From Promethearchaeia archaeon (GTDB taxonomy: Archaea; Asgardarchaeota; Lokiarchaeia; Sigyniarchaeales; SOKP01), in assembly GCA_029856145.1 (NCBI GenBank), contig JAHQWK010000024.1, positions 1 to 64,000 of the forward strand: a stretch of DNA of 64,000 nt, in the 5' to 3' direction. Positions 54,135 through 62,309 of the stretch are shown in pieces; position 1 is the first letter of the stretch; each line of letters starts with the position of its first letter. A program made the position numbers and the translations under genes. The notes below the pieces were generated by a model. It had not been told where the DNA came from and did no database searches. It saw only the letters and a program-made list of their open reading frames with translations.

Positions 54135-54604
54135 CTTTTAATAGAGCCTTGAATGTAAATAAAATTATCTTAAGTAATTTTAATGTTTAAATATTGGAAT
54201 GTTAGATTCTCTAAATTTAATAGAGTGAATATGCAACACCTTAAATAGTTTCCGAGAATCGTTAATAATAAACTAAACTAGTAAAATATATTCTAGAGAT
54301 GGTTCGATTTAATTTCTAAACTATTTTCTTTCTTTTATTATTCAATCTTTTTAAAATCCAACTGCTTGCTCGTCTTTCCACCAATCTGAAGCACCCAAAT
54401 AACACTCTCCAAGTTTGTATATAATTTGAGCTCCTTCAATTTTATAAAAGTCCTCTTTATACACTTGATGACTAAGATTAGATAAGCATTGAATCAAATT
54501 TTCTTATTATTTTATAATAATAATATCTAAAAATCCCTTTTCTTTTATTATAATTGTAAATAAGGTTGTTTAAATTCTTTAATTATTATTCTTAATGAAT
54601 CTGT
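54135..54604. other. Intergenic region between small GTPase and second radical SAM gene
   Basis: About 470 bp. It carries the divergent promoters and, on the minus strand at 54351-54497, a short coding-like frame described separately. No tRNA-like fold or other repeat was seen. Confidence 0.4.
54351..54497 (-). pseudogene. Short coding-like frame, probably a gene remnant
   Basis: 48 codons from a TTG, ending FYKIEGAQIIYKLGECYLGA and SDWWKDEQAVGF. Codon use and residue mix (two Trp, a Cys, Gly-rich turns) look like real protein rather than AT-rich noise. There is no ATG start and an upstream stop follows immediately, so I read it as the surviving C-terminus of a lost gene; a tiny functional protein is the alternative. 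Confidence 0.35.
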
Positions 54605-55513
54605 ATGGCTACTAAAATTCCACCTGATCAGATAGTTATTAGGCCTCCTGTAGAAGCTTATTCTGTTTTAATACCTGTAACAGGTGGATGTTCATGGAAT
54701 AAATGCCGTTTCTGTGGAACTTATAAAGGCGTATATGGAGTTTCCCAAGACTATGCTATACGAACTTTAGAGGATGTAAAAAAGGATATTGATAAATATG
54801 CTGAGAGTAATTATCATGGTTTTCCTGTATTTTTAGCAGGAGGTAATCCTACTTCCGCACCAACAGATTATTTAGTTGAAATTATTAAATATGTTAGAGT
54901 TAAGTTAAAAAATGTTCCACGAGTAAGTTGCTACGCTAAAGCTTTAGATGTTTTAAGAAAGTCAGATGAAGAATTAAAAGCGATAATGAATGCAGGATTA
55001 GATATAGTCTATATGGGATTAGAGAGTGGCTCAAATACCATATTAAGAATTATGAAAAAAGGAACTAATGCTGAATCTATGATAGAAGCAGGGAAGAAAA
55101 TTCTAAATGCTGGAATTAAACTTTCATTATATATCATTTTAGGATTAGGAAGTCATAAATATTCAGAAGAACATGTGAAAGAAACTGCTAGAGTGTTAAC
55201 TGAAATTAACCCAACTATTTTCCGGTTCAGAACCTTAAATATTTTACCTGGTACTCCACTTTGGGATGAATGGAAATCTGGTGAATTTAAACTATTGAGC
55301 CCATTGGAAAATATTACAGAAGAGAGAAATATCATAGCTAATTTAGGTGAAAATGTTACTTCTCAAGTCTTTAACGACCATGTGTCTAATTATTGTACGA
55401 TAGAATCTTCTAATATAAAAGTAGATCGAGAAATGTTTATAAAAACCTTAGATTCTTATATTAATGACCCAAAAATCCAAAACTTGCCAAGAAAAAACTT
55501 AATAAGAATGTGA
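54605..55513 (+). CDS. Radical SAM protein with CX4CX2C cluster motif
   Basis: 302 residues. The cluster motif is GCSWNKCRFC, with four residues rather than three between the first two cysteines, followed by FLAGGNPTSAPTDYLVE and YMGLESGSNTILRIMKKG like its paralogue at 43864-44787. HemN/Elp3-like barrel. Substrate unknown. The widened spacing is known from some radical SAM subfamilies and does not by itself exclude activity. Convergent with a transcriptional regulator (about 30 nt between stops). Confidence 0.85.
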   Translation: MATKIPPDQIVIRPPVEAYSVLIPVTGGCSWNKCRFCGTYKGVYGVSQDYAIRTLEDVKKDIDKYAESNYHGFPVFLAGGNPTSAPTDYLVEIIKYVRVKLKNVPRVSCYAKALDVLRKSDEELKAIMNAGLDIVYMGLESGSNTILRIMKKGTNAESMIEAGKKILNAGIKLSLYIILGLGSHKYSEEHVKETARVLTEINPTIFRFRTLNILPGTPLWDEWKSGEFKLLSPLENITEERNIIANLGENVTSQVFNDHVSNYCTIESSNIKVDREMFIKTLDSYINDPKIQNLPRKNLIRM

Positions 55514-55544
55514 ATATTTGAGGATAGAACAAATATAATCTTTT

Positions 55545-56621
55545 TTAAGCCTCAAGAACTTTATCCACCAGATCAATGAATTTTTTATATTTAGATATTG
55601 AACCTAAAAGGAATTCATATATTTTGTAAATCCGGGTATAACCATTTAATTTTTCCAAAGTATTTCTATTTTCCTCAAGTTCTAGTCTTAGTTTTTGTAA
55701 CTCATCATCCCATTTTGCCATTCTGTCAATAACGGTTCTAGAGAATTTTAAAAGGATTATTCCCGCGGATTCAGCACAATACGTAATTTTACCTTTAGGT
55801 GAAATATCTGATTTCTCTATTAATCCATTTTCTAAAAGTAAGTTTACTTCTTCAGAAATCTTCCCTGCTGACAATCCGGTGATCCTTTGTAATGTTTTTT
55901 GGGTAAGCAATTTTCTTGTAATAAAGTACACGAGAATCCTAATGAACATTGGATCTCGACTTGAAAACATGGGGGAAGTGGCAAGTTGATTTAACATATC
56001 ATCCTCAACTAAATAAACTTCTGGGTCAAAAGAAATCTTCTTCACTTCTTCTTCTCTTCTAATCAAATTGAAAGATTTTGAAGATATATCTTTCAATGTT
56101 TCATTAGTTGAATTTTCTATCAATATTGGAAATATAATTTTATAAATTTCAAAAGTTTCAAGCAATTCATCAATTCTATTTGAGAGATGTTGCGCTCCTT
56201 TTTTAGATTGCTCAATAAATTTTATCAATTCTTCCTTTTTATTTTTCAAATAAGTTTCTAAAGGACCAAAAGTACTTAATGCAATTTCAATCCCTCTTGT
56301 TGTAAGATCTTCAAGCTTGCCGGTAAATGAATATATAAATGTATGAGTGTGAGGAATACGTTCTTTTTGAAAAGTTCCAGTACCCGTCATAACTGATAAA
56401 ATTGTTGATATAGAGCCCATTGAGAATCCCGTTAACTTTTTTAATTCCTTCTGGGTTAAACTTTCATGAATTAGTAAATAAGAAGAAATCATAGATATCT
56501 TTGGATTAACTCTTTTACTTTGAGCAATATCTAATAAAAATTCTACAAGCTTATTTTCATATTTGCGAAGTTTATCACTAAAAAGATGACTAAAATTTTC
56601 TGTATCTTCTTCAACTGTCAT
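55545..56621 (-). CDS. Fused double winged-helix transcriptional regulator (GbsR/MarR-like)
   Basis: 358 residues with two winged-helix units: first at about 52-106 (SLTQKELKKLTGFSMGSIST), second at about 235-285 (LLTQKTLQRITGLSAGKISE), each followed by a wing and a helical dimerisation segment. The halves correspond to the two separate proteins at 60356-61141 and 59847-60359. The operator-like TTTCA-N7-TGAAA copy at 56667-56683 sits just upstream of its TATA-like TTTATAAA, suggesting autoregulation. It is divergent from the small zinc protein at 56685. Effector unknown. Confidence 0.85.
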   Translation of the reverse strand: MTVEEDTENFSHLFSDKLRKYENKLVEFLLDIAQSKRVNPKISMISSYLLIHESLTQKELKKLTGFSMGSISTILSVMTGTGTFQKERIPHTHTFIYSFTGKLEDLTTRGIEIALSTFGPLETYLKNKKEELIKFIEQSKKGAQHLSNRIDELLETFEIYKIIFPILIENSTNETLKDISSKSFNLIRREEEVKKISFDPEVYLVEDDMLNQLATSPMFSSRDPMFIRILVYFITRKLLTQKTLQRITGLSAGKISEEVNLLLENGLIEKSDISPKGKITYCAESAGIILLKFSRTVIDRMAKWDDELQKLRLELEENRNTLEKLNGYTRIYKIYEFLLGSISKYKKFIDLVDKVLEA

Positions 56622-56666
56622 TTCTTATTTAAATATAGGTTAAACAGGTTTATAAATGTTTTTATA

Positions 56667-56683
56667 TTTCAAACTTTATGAAA
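56667..56683. promoter_or_regulatory. Operator site 1: TTTCA-N7-TGAAA
   Basis: TTTCAAACTTTATGAAA, between the divergent regulator and zinc-protein genes, upstream of the regulator's TATA-like element and touching the GTG at 56685. Confidence 0.6.
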
Positions 56684-56684
56684 G

Positions 56685-56957
56685 GTGAAGAAAGTTAAAT
56701 CTCTAATTTTTTTTAATTATCTTGATGAAGAAATTAAAAAAAAAGAAATTTTCATGCCGGAAAAAGACACCAAATATAATCAAATTTTTGACATGGGGGA
56801 TGTGAAATATAAGAAATGCCCCGTTTGCAAAAAGACGCGGGAGTATCCAGATGAGTTTCAGCCTGAGAGTCTATGCGTCTTTTGTACCGAGGATATCTTT
56901 ACAGAGCCCGAGTTTTTTAAAATATATCTGAAAGCTATTAGAAAAGAATATGTTTAG
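56685..56957 (+). CDS. Small zinc-binding protein
   Basis: 90 residues from GTG (ATG at 56754 is an alternative start giving 67). Two CxxC pairs (CPVC and CVFC, about 20 residues apart) form a probable zinc site. The 3' half is clearly richer in G and C (for example around 56820-56900) than anything nearby, suggesting acquisition or selection on codon use. Position next to the operator suggests it is under the same regulator. No family recognised. Confidence 0.5.
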   Translation: MKKVKSLIFFNYLDEEIKKKEIFMPEKDTKYNQIFDMGDVKYKKCPVCKKTREYPDEFQPESLCVFCTEDIFTEPEFFKIYLKAIRKEYV

Positions 56958-57117
56958 CCTGTTCAGGATATGCACACTTATTTTTTTTCCAAGAACTAGC
57001 CAATAAATAATTAAGGAAAAATTAAAAGAAAATTATAGAATCTTTAGGATTAAGGTTTAATAAATAAATAGGATCCTACTATTTTTTCTACAGTTGTAAT
57101 TAATAATTCTTTATAAT

Positions 57118-57134
57118 TTTCAAACTTTATGAAA
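57118..57134. promoter_or_regulatory. Operator site 2: TTTCA-N7-TGAAA
   Basis: TTTCAAACTTTATGAAA, identical over 17 bases to site 1; lies in the intergenic region upstream of the DUF998 gene. Confidence 0.6.
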
Positions 57135-57169
57135 CAGAAGTTTGAGCTATGATTCTGTTGCAAAATTCG

Positions 57170-57186
57170 TTTCACGACTTTTGAAA
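57170..57186. promoter_or_regulatory. Operator site 3: TTTCA-N7-TGAAA
   Basis: TTTCACGACTTTTGAAA, ending 10 bases before the TATA-like element of the DUF998 gene. The 335-bp gap 56958-57292 contains sites 2-4, this TATA element and a further half-site ATGAAAC near 57258; nothing else is evident. Confidence 0.6.
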
Positions 57187-57196
57187 AATAAAAACA

Positions 57197-57205
57197 TTTA
57201 AATAT
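57197..57205 (+). promoter_or_regulatory. TATA-like promoter element of the DUF998 gene
   Basis: TTTAAATAT, identical to the element in front of the ABC exporter operon, with operator sites on both sides. Confidence 0.55.
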
Positions 57206-57229
57206 GTAGTTGATTATAATATTAATGGG

Positions 57230-57246
57230 TTTCATAACTTTTGAAA
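57230..57246. promoter_or_regulatory. Operator site 4: TTTCA-N7-TGAAA
   Basis: TTTCATAACTTTTGAAA, flanked by G and C so that the dyad extends to GTTTCA/TGAAAC. About 33 bp downstream of the TATA start, so near the transcription start; binding here should block initiation. Confidence 0.6.
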
Positions 57247-57292
57247 CTTAAAAAATTATGAAACTTCACATTCCCACCAAGTGTGTAAAAAA

Positions 57293-58003
57293 ATGATTGA
57301 AATTATTTCTCAGGAAATATGGATTGGAGATATTGATGCTAATATCAAAGAAGTAAAACCTGAACATATTTATTCAAGATGGGTTTTATTAATTGCGGGT
57401 ATAAGTTATTTCATTGTATTTATTACAAGTATATTAATAGCAATCTTTCTAGGACCTTTAGGTTATAATCCTTATTTTAATGCGATTAGCGATTTAGGGT
57501 CGTCTCATATTACTCCTGTGGCATTTCTTTTCGATAGTTCATGTTTCATCAGTCCTGGGTTTATAATTCCTTCCTTAATTATAATAGAGAAGAGGGTAGC
57601 CCCTGAATCTTTTTTTAATGGAATTAAGAATAAGAGTGTATCATTAAAACAGAAATTTGCAGTCTTTGGAGTAGCCTTTGGACTTATTGGACTTATTGGA
57701 TTGATTTTAGTAGGAGTCTTTAGTTTAGATCGAGCAGGTCCAATGGGAATTTATCATGGGATTGCAGCAATATTAACTTTCGGAGGTTTTGTCCTTTGTA
57801 TTTTCATATTTACTTTATGTTTAATTTGTTTTCGAGGCGAAATATCTAAAGTTTATGCAATAGCCACATCTTTACTTCCTATTATTATGCTATTTTTGTG
57901 GTTTTATACGAGAATCTTAATTTTTGAGTGGCTCTCTTATTTGTCAATCTTATCATACCTACTCTTTTTTCATTTTACTAATTTTAAGAGGGGAGGTTGG
58001 TAA
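57293..58003 (+). CDS. DUF998 family membrane protein
   Basis: 237 residues with about six hydrophobic helices. NAISDLGS after the first helix pair and the LFDSSCFISPGFII segment match the DUF998 family, whose biochemical role is unknown. I start at ATG 57293; a GTG at 57281 would add four residues. Upstream sites 2-4 put it in the same putative regulon as the ABC exporter, a hint that both act on the membrane or on membrane-active compounds. Confidence 0.75.
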   Translation: MIEIISQEIWIGDIDANIKEVKPEHIYSRWVLLIAGISYFIVFITSILIAIFLGPLGYNPYFNAISDLGSSHITPVAFLFDSSCFISPGFIIPSLIIIEKRVAPESFFNGIKNKSVSLKQKFAVFGVAFGLIGLIGLILVGVFSLDRAGPMGIYHGIAAILTFGGFVLCIFIFTLCLICFRGEISKVYAIATSLLPIIMLFLWFYTRILIFEWLSYLSILSYLLFFHFTNFKRGGW

Positions 58004-58236
58004 AATAGGGCTCTCTAACAGAAAAAATAATTATTGACTTATAAAAAATTAGTTTTTCAAGCCTTAAGAACATTAATTAATAACCTATTTTTATTTACTT
58101 TTGATTTTAAGAAATTTCTTGAATACTAAGACTTCCTTTTTTTTTATTACAAAAATAAATAATGTAGAGGTTTTAAGTTCTATTTTTAATTTATAAATGG
58201 AATTATTTTTTTAATTCAATTTATATAATTCGTAGA

Positions 58237-59541
58237 TTATATATCAAGGATTTCCTTCGTAATTGATAAGATTTCAACTTCATCAAACAAATTAGTCTTC
58301 CCAGTTTTTTTAAACAACTCAATTTGTTCATGATAAAGCGTTTCAAAAAGATTAGTAAGATAATTAAGTCTTTCCTTAAAACTTGAATCTGATGGTTTAA
58401 ATAGAAAACAGACTATTTCAATATATTTACCGTAAACGGCTTGAACATAGAGACCTTTATAATTAATTTCTTCCATTTTTGAACCCCCAATTTGAGTTAC
58501 AAATGAATCCATTGCTGTTAAAAAACCTGATACTAATGCTTGTTCCTTGAAATTTTCACTGGCATAATTTATAATTGGCGTTCCACTAGTCTTTTCTATT
58601 ATTATTAAATCTCTGAATATTTCCGAATATTTTGGTTGATTAGCTTCTTTGAGCATTAATTTATTATGTTCTAAGTCATTGTAAATATCAAATAATCTAA
58701 AGTTATATGAGTCAAACGAATTTGTTTCGTTGAAATAATAATCTGATAATTTTATAACTTGTGAAGGAGCTCTCATTGGTTCTTTTGGAAGCTTTTTAAT
58801 AAACTTATTTCGTATTTCAAGATCATAATTATCGTTCTTTTTTCCTTTTCTTACACCGTAAACTATTTTCCGTGATGGATCAACTACATAAAGCCAACAA
58901 TTCAAATCTTTCATGTCGTAAATTAAATTTTGTAATCCTAATTTAAGAACACCAATAGGAGTTGTTACAAAAATATTCCAACTCGCAACCTTTGCAGCTT
59001 CTTTTATTGATTCTTTTGTTTCAAGATAAGTCTTTTCATTAACATTAACACCATTCATGACGAATACAGCTGCGGTCTTTACTTTCGATTTTTTCATTGT
59101 TAAATACATGTCCATTTTAGGTGAAATTGAATCATAGGAGGTATTATGAACTGTTGTTTCGAGATCAGCACAATGATCTGCAAAAGTTTCACTTAAATCT
59201 TGCTTTGCTATGAAATCTAAATGATATAGATACCTCTTGAATGTTTTTGAATTAATGACTGCGTATCCACAATATTCCAAAGGGTTATCAAATCTTTTTT
59301 GCCAATCAGTTGAATTATATACATTAGTTAGGTGTGTTAAAATGAGTTTTATATATTCAAGTCTACTAACAAATGATTTTTCAGGAATAGTTATCCCATA
59401 ATCCGCAATAAATTCTAACAATTCTTGAATTTTGCAATTTATTAAAATATAATTAATAGAAAATAAACCAAATTTGCTTTTGCTTTTTTCTATAAGGTAT
59501 TGAATTACATTATCCTCAGTAATTTCAGTTTCAGCGCTCAT
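58237..59541 (-). CDS. Soluble protein with C-terminal longin-like domain
   Basis: 434 residues, no signal or membrane helix. The last ~120 residues (about 300-420) have the pattern of a longin/roadblock-type fold: FRDLIIIEKTSGTPIINYA, ALVSGFLTAMDSFVTQIGG, INYKGLYVQAVYGKYIEI, LNYLTNLFETLYHEQIELF, the same arrangement as the cytoplasmic domain of the giant surface protein. The first 300 residues are unlike anything I know. Longin domains in eukaryotes serve vesicle trafficking and GTPase regulation, so a link with the GTPase is conceivable but unproven. Confidence 0.7.
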   Translation of the reverse strand: MSAETEITEDNVIQYLIEKSKSKFGLFSINYILINCKIQELLEFIADYGITIPEKSFVSRLEYIKLILTHLTNVYNSTDWQKRFDNPLEYCGYAVINSKTFKRYLYHLDFIAKQDLSETFADHCADLETTVHNTSYDSISPKMDMYLTMKKSKVKTAAVFVMNGVNVNEKTYLETKESIKEAAKVASWNIFVTTPIGVLKLGLQNLIYDMKDLNCWLYVVDPSRKIVYGVRKGKKNDNYDLEIRNKFIKKLPKEPMRAPSQVIKLSDYYFNETNSFDSYNFRLFDIYNDLEHNKLMLKEANQPKYSEIFRDLIIIEKTSGTPIINYASENFKEQALVSGFLTAMDSFVTQIGGSKMEEINYKGLYVQAVYGKYIEIVCFLFKPSDSSFKERLNYLTNLFETLYHEQIELFKKTGKTNLFDEVEILSITKEILDI

Positions 59542-59846
59542 TTTTCCACTAAACCCATCAAATTAATATCTAGTAAATTGTACAACTTTTACACCTAGGT
59601 TCTTCTATACAAATTTTATCTAATTAATATATACTAGAAATATATCTTTTCGTGATATCCGTATATATAATTTCATAAAATTTACTAAGGAAGAATTTGT
59701 AAAAATAATGATTTAGATTGTTCTAGCCCTATTAAGCTTATAAAAAAAAAGAAAAATATGGAATAATTTTTAATAAATAAATGGAATTAATTTTTAAAAC
59801 TTTTTTTTTATTTGAAAATATTTTAAATTCTCAATTCCCTTATAAT
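59542..59846. other. Intergenic region, no gene seen
   Basis: About 305 bp of AT-rich DNA that should contain the promoter of the longin-domain gene (minus strand) and the trailer of the regulator operon. No TTTCA-N7-TGAAA site, RNA gene or repeat was found in it. Confidence 0.4.
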
Positions 59847-60359
59847 TTATTTTTCAAGAGATGCTAGTTCTTTTTCTAATACTTCAATTACTTTCATAGT
59901 TAAGGGTAGAGATGCTGTAAGTAATGTAAGGAGCTCATAAACATCAGTATAGCCGTAGAGATTTTCTATTTCATTTTTCTCTGCATTCATTTCTTTTTTT
60001 AATTCATTAAGCTCATTATAAAAATCAAATATTTCTTTTTGCGAATTAAAAAAATTCTTAATAATAGCTTTTTTGGGAGAATCCATTGAATAAGTAATCT
60101 CGCCTGTTCTAGATATTTTAGATTTCTCAATAAATGCATTCTCAACTAGTTTTTTCAACTCCTGGGAAATCTTGCCTCGGGAAAATCCGGTTAGTTTATG
60201 TATCATATCTTGGGTTAGATTTTTCCTTGTAATGAAATAGGCCTTTATTGTGTAATATATGGACTTCTGAAAACCAAAAAGTGGAGCACTTAGTAGAAAT
60301 TCTATTAACTCACCTTCAAAGTTCTTGATCTCATCATCAAATGGCTCATTTTCACTCAT
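59847..60359 (-). CDS. Winged-helix regulator, second half-protein of a split pair
   Basis: 170 residues, one winged helix at about 45-95 (NLTQDMIHKLTGFSRGKISQ) and a long C-terminal helix (ELNELKKEMNAEKNEIENLY) for dimerisation. It matches the C-terminal half of the fused regulator at 55545-56621. Its ATG overlaps the stop of the preceding gene by four bases (ATGA), so the two are made together and may form a heterodimer. Confidence 0.85.
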   Translation of the reverse strand: MSENEPFDDEIKNFEGELIEFLLSAPLFGFQKSIYYTIKAYFITRKNLTQDMIHKLTGFSRGKISQELKKLVENAFIEKSKISRTGEITYSMDSPKKAIIKNFFNSQKEIFDFYNELNELKKEMNAEKNEIENLYGYTDVYELLTLLTASLPLTMKVIEVLEKELASLEK

Positions 60360-61141
60360 GAGTTTTCCCTCCCAAGGCCTTTTACGAATTCTGAATCAGT
60401 GATTAAACCAACTATTTTGCGGTGAAATTCTAAAAAAGAGAGAATCCCTTGAATTCTTTCTAATAAAATTTTATGGCCTTTTCTGAACTGAAAAGGCTCT
60501 AAATTTATAATCATTGATTGTAAAAACTTTTTAGTATACTCATTTGTTTCAAATTTATAGACGCTCGTACCTGAAGCAATTGCTGAAAAATCTCCTCCTA
60601 AAGAATATAAATATTTTCTAGTCCCCTTAATCAATTCCTTTTTAAGAATTGGAGACGCTTCCATTAATTTCAAATTTTCAGAAATTGCACCCTTTGAAAG
60701 TCCTGTAAGCTCTTTCATTTGAGCCTGCGTTAAACCATTACGTTTATGTAAAAGTAGACAACCAATAATTGTGGCTAAAACATAATTTTGTCCTTTTAAT
60801 TTGCCTGCCCTTACGAAGAATTTAATAACTCTTTTTTCATATTCACGGATCTTTCCCTCAAACATGTGAGATTTTCTTTCCACGTAATCCGAATAATCTT
60901 CATCAAGTCTTCGATTAATAACATTCCATAATGATGTAAAATCTTCATTTGAGAGATCCAACTTATTAATTTTGTTTTTTAATTCGAGGATTAATTTTTC
61001 ATTCCATATTGGATCAGTAAGAAAATCTTTAAGTTTTTCTTTTAGTAATTTGATATGCCCACCTTTATTATTCTCCAAATAATTCTGAGCAATTTTACCT
61101 ATTATTTCCAATAAATTATTAATTTTCTTCTGATCAATCAT
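60356..61141 (-). CDS. Winged-helix regulator, first half-protein of a split pair
   Basis: 261 residues. An N-terminal helical region of about 95 residues is followed by a segment (about 90-261) matching the N-terminal half of the fused regulator: winged helix GLTQAQMKELTGLSKGAISE and a GTSVYKFETNEYTKK linker. Divergent from the ABC exporter and separated from it by about 200 bp with three operator-like sites, so it most likely controls the exporter. Confidence 0.85.
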   Translation of the reverse strand: MIDQKKINNLLEIIGKIAQNYLENNKGGHIKLLKEKLKDFLTDPIWNEKLILELKNKINKLDLSNEDFTSLWNVINRRLDEDYSDYVERKSHMFEGKIREYEKRVIKFFVRAGKLKGQNYVLATIIGCLLLHKRNGLTQAQMKELTGLSKGAISENLKLMEASPILKKELIKGTRKYLYSLGGDFSAIASGTSVYKFETNEYTKKFLQSMIINLEPFQFRKGHKILLERIQGILSFLEFHRKIVGLITDSEFVKGLGRENS

Positions 61142-61229
61142 TACTGGTACAGCTAATAATATTAAACATCATTTTCTTTTAGTCTTTCCTATAAATAATA
61201 TTGCTTTTCTATTATTTAAAGATTATGAA

Positions 61230-61246
61230 TTTCATAGATTGTGAAG
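61230..61246. promoter_or_regulatory. Operator-like site 5: TTTCA-N7-TGAAG (one mismatch)
   Basis: TTTCATAGATTGTGAAG, immediately followed by site 6, upstream of the exporter's TATA-like element. Confidence 0.45.
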
Positions 61247-61262
61247 TTCATAGGAAATGAAA
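61246..61262. promoter_or_regulatory. Operator-like site 6: GTTCA-N7-TGAAA (one mismatch)
   Basis: GTTCATAGGAAATGAAA, sharing its first base with the end of site 5 and ending 3 bases before the TATA-like element. Confidence 0.45.
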
Positions 61263-61265
61263 ATA

Positions 61266-61274
61266 TTTAAATAT
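61266..61274 (+). promoter_or_regulatory. TATA-like promoter element of the ABC exporter operon
   Basis: TTTAAATAT, identical to the DUF998 promoter element. Confidence 0.55.
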
Positions 61275-61309
61275 GCAATTTCACTCTTAATAATTGTAAG
61301 ATCTACTAT

Positions 61310-61326
61310 TTTCATTATAAATGAAA
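61310..61326. promoter_or_regulatory. Operator site 7: TTTCA-N7-TGAAA
   Basis: TTTCATTATAAATGAAA; the dyad extends to TTTTCAT-N5-ATGAAAA, the most symmetrical of all copies. It is about 44 bp downstream of the TATA start, inside the 5' leader. Confidence 0.6.
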
Positions 61327-61352
61327 AATAAAAACAATAAAGGTTGATAAAA

Positions 61353-62309
61353 ATGAATGCTATAGAGGTAAAAAATCTAATAAAATATTATGACAAAGGA
61401 AAAATTAAAGCTGTAGATGATATTTCATTTGAAGTGCCTCGAGGCTCTCGATTTGGTTATTTAGGACCAAATGGAGCTGGAAAAACTACCACGATTCGAT
61501 GTATACTTGGTTTTCTCAACGCAGATGCGGGAGATATTACAATATTAGGTGAAAAGATTAATCCAAAAAAAGATGTAAAAATTCGGAATCATATTGGATA
61601 TTTACCCGGCGAATTGGGACTATATAAAAATATGACCGCAAATGATTTGATTAATTATTTTGCGAAGCTCTATGATATTGAAATAGATTGGAATTTTGTT
61701 AAAGAAGTAACAGAACGTCTTAAATTAGATATGAATCGAAAATTGGGCGTATTAAGCAAAGGTAATAAACAAAAAGTTGGTGTATTATCAGCTCTTATGG
61801 GAAAATTTGATGTGCTTATTATGGATGAACCCACTTCAGGACTTGACCCATTGATGCAATTAGAATTTTATCGAATTGTATCTGAGAGACAGAAAGAATC
61901 AAAATGCACCGTATTTCTTTGTAGCCATGTGCTCGCAGAGGTAGAAAAATTCTGTGATAGAGTTGCAATCATAAAGAAAGGAAAAATTGCTGAAATATCT
62001 GATGTAAATGATCTAAAAGCAAAAAATTTGAAACATATAGAATTGATTTTTGAAACTCCAGGTAGTATGGAAGCATTTAAATCTCTTTTAGAAACTGAAT
62101 ATTCTGAATCAATCATAAAATATGAATTCCAGACTCAACTTGAATTTTTATTACCCCCTCATCAAGCCCGGAAAATATTATGTGAAATTAGCGAAAGAGA
62201 CTGGGGTGGTGTTCCTGTAAAAGACTTCTCGATTAGACATTCCACACTAGAGAATATTTTTATGCAATATTATGAAGAGGGCAAATCAAAAGGAGGTAAA
62301 ATCGCATGA
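61353..62309 (+). CDS. ABC exporter ATP-binding subunit
   Basis: About 318 residues. Walker A GPNGAGKTT, signature LSKGNKQKVG, Walker B VLIMDEPTSGLDP and switch His in LCSHVL are all present. The C-terminal 90-residue extension is typical of the drug/antibiotic or lipid exporter type (CcmA/DrrA-like). ATG at 61353 follows AAGGTTGAT with proper spacing; a TTG at 61344 would add three residues. Its stop overlaps the permease ATG (ATGA). Confidence 0.9.
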   Translation: MNAIEVKNLIKYYDKGKIKAVDDISFEVPRGSRFGYLGPNGAGKTTTIRCILGFLNADAGDITILGEKINPKKDVKIRNHIGYLPGELGLYKNMTANDLINYFAKLYDIEIDWNFVKEVTERLKLDMNRKLGVLSKGNKQKVGVLSALMGKFDVLIMDEPTSGLDPLMQLEFYRIVSERQKESKCTVFLCSHVLAEVEKFCDRVAIIKKGKIAEISDVNDLKAKNLKHIELIFETPGSMEAFKSLLETEYSESIIKYEFQTQLEFLLPPHQARKILCEISERDWGGVPVKDFSIRHSTLENIFMQYYEEGKSKGGKIA

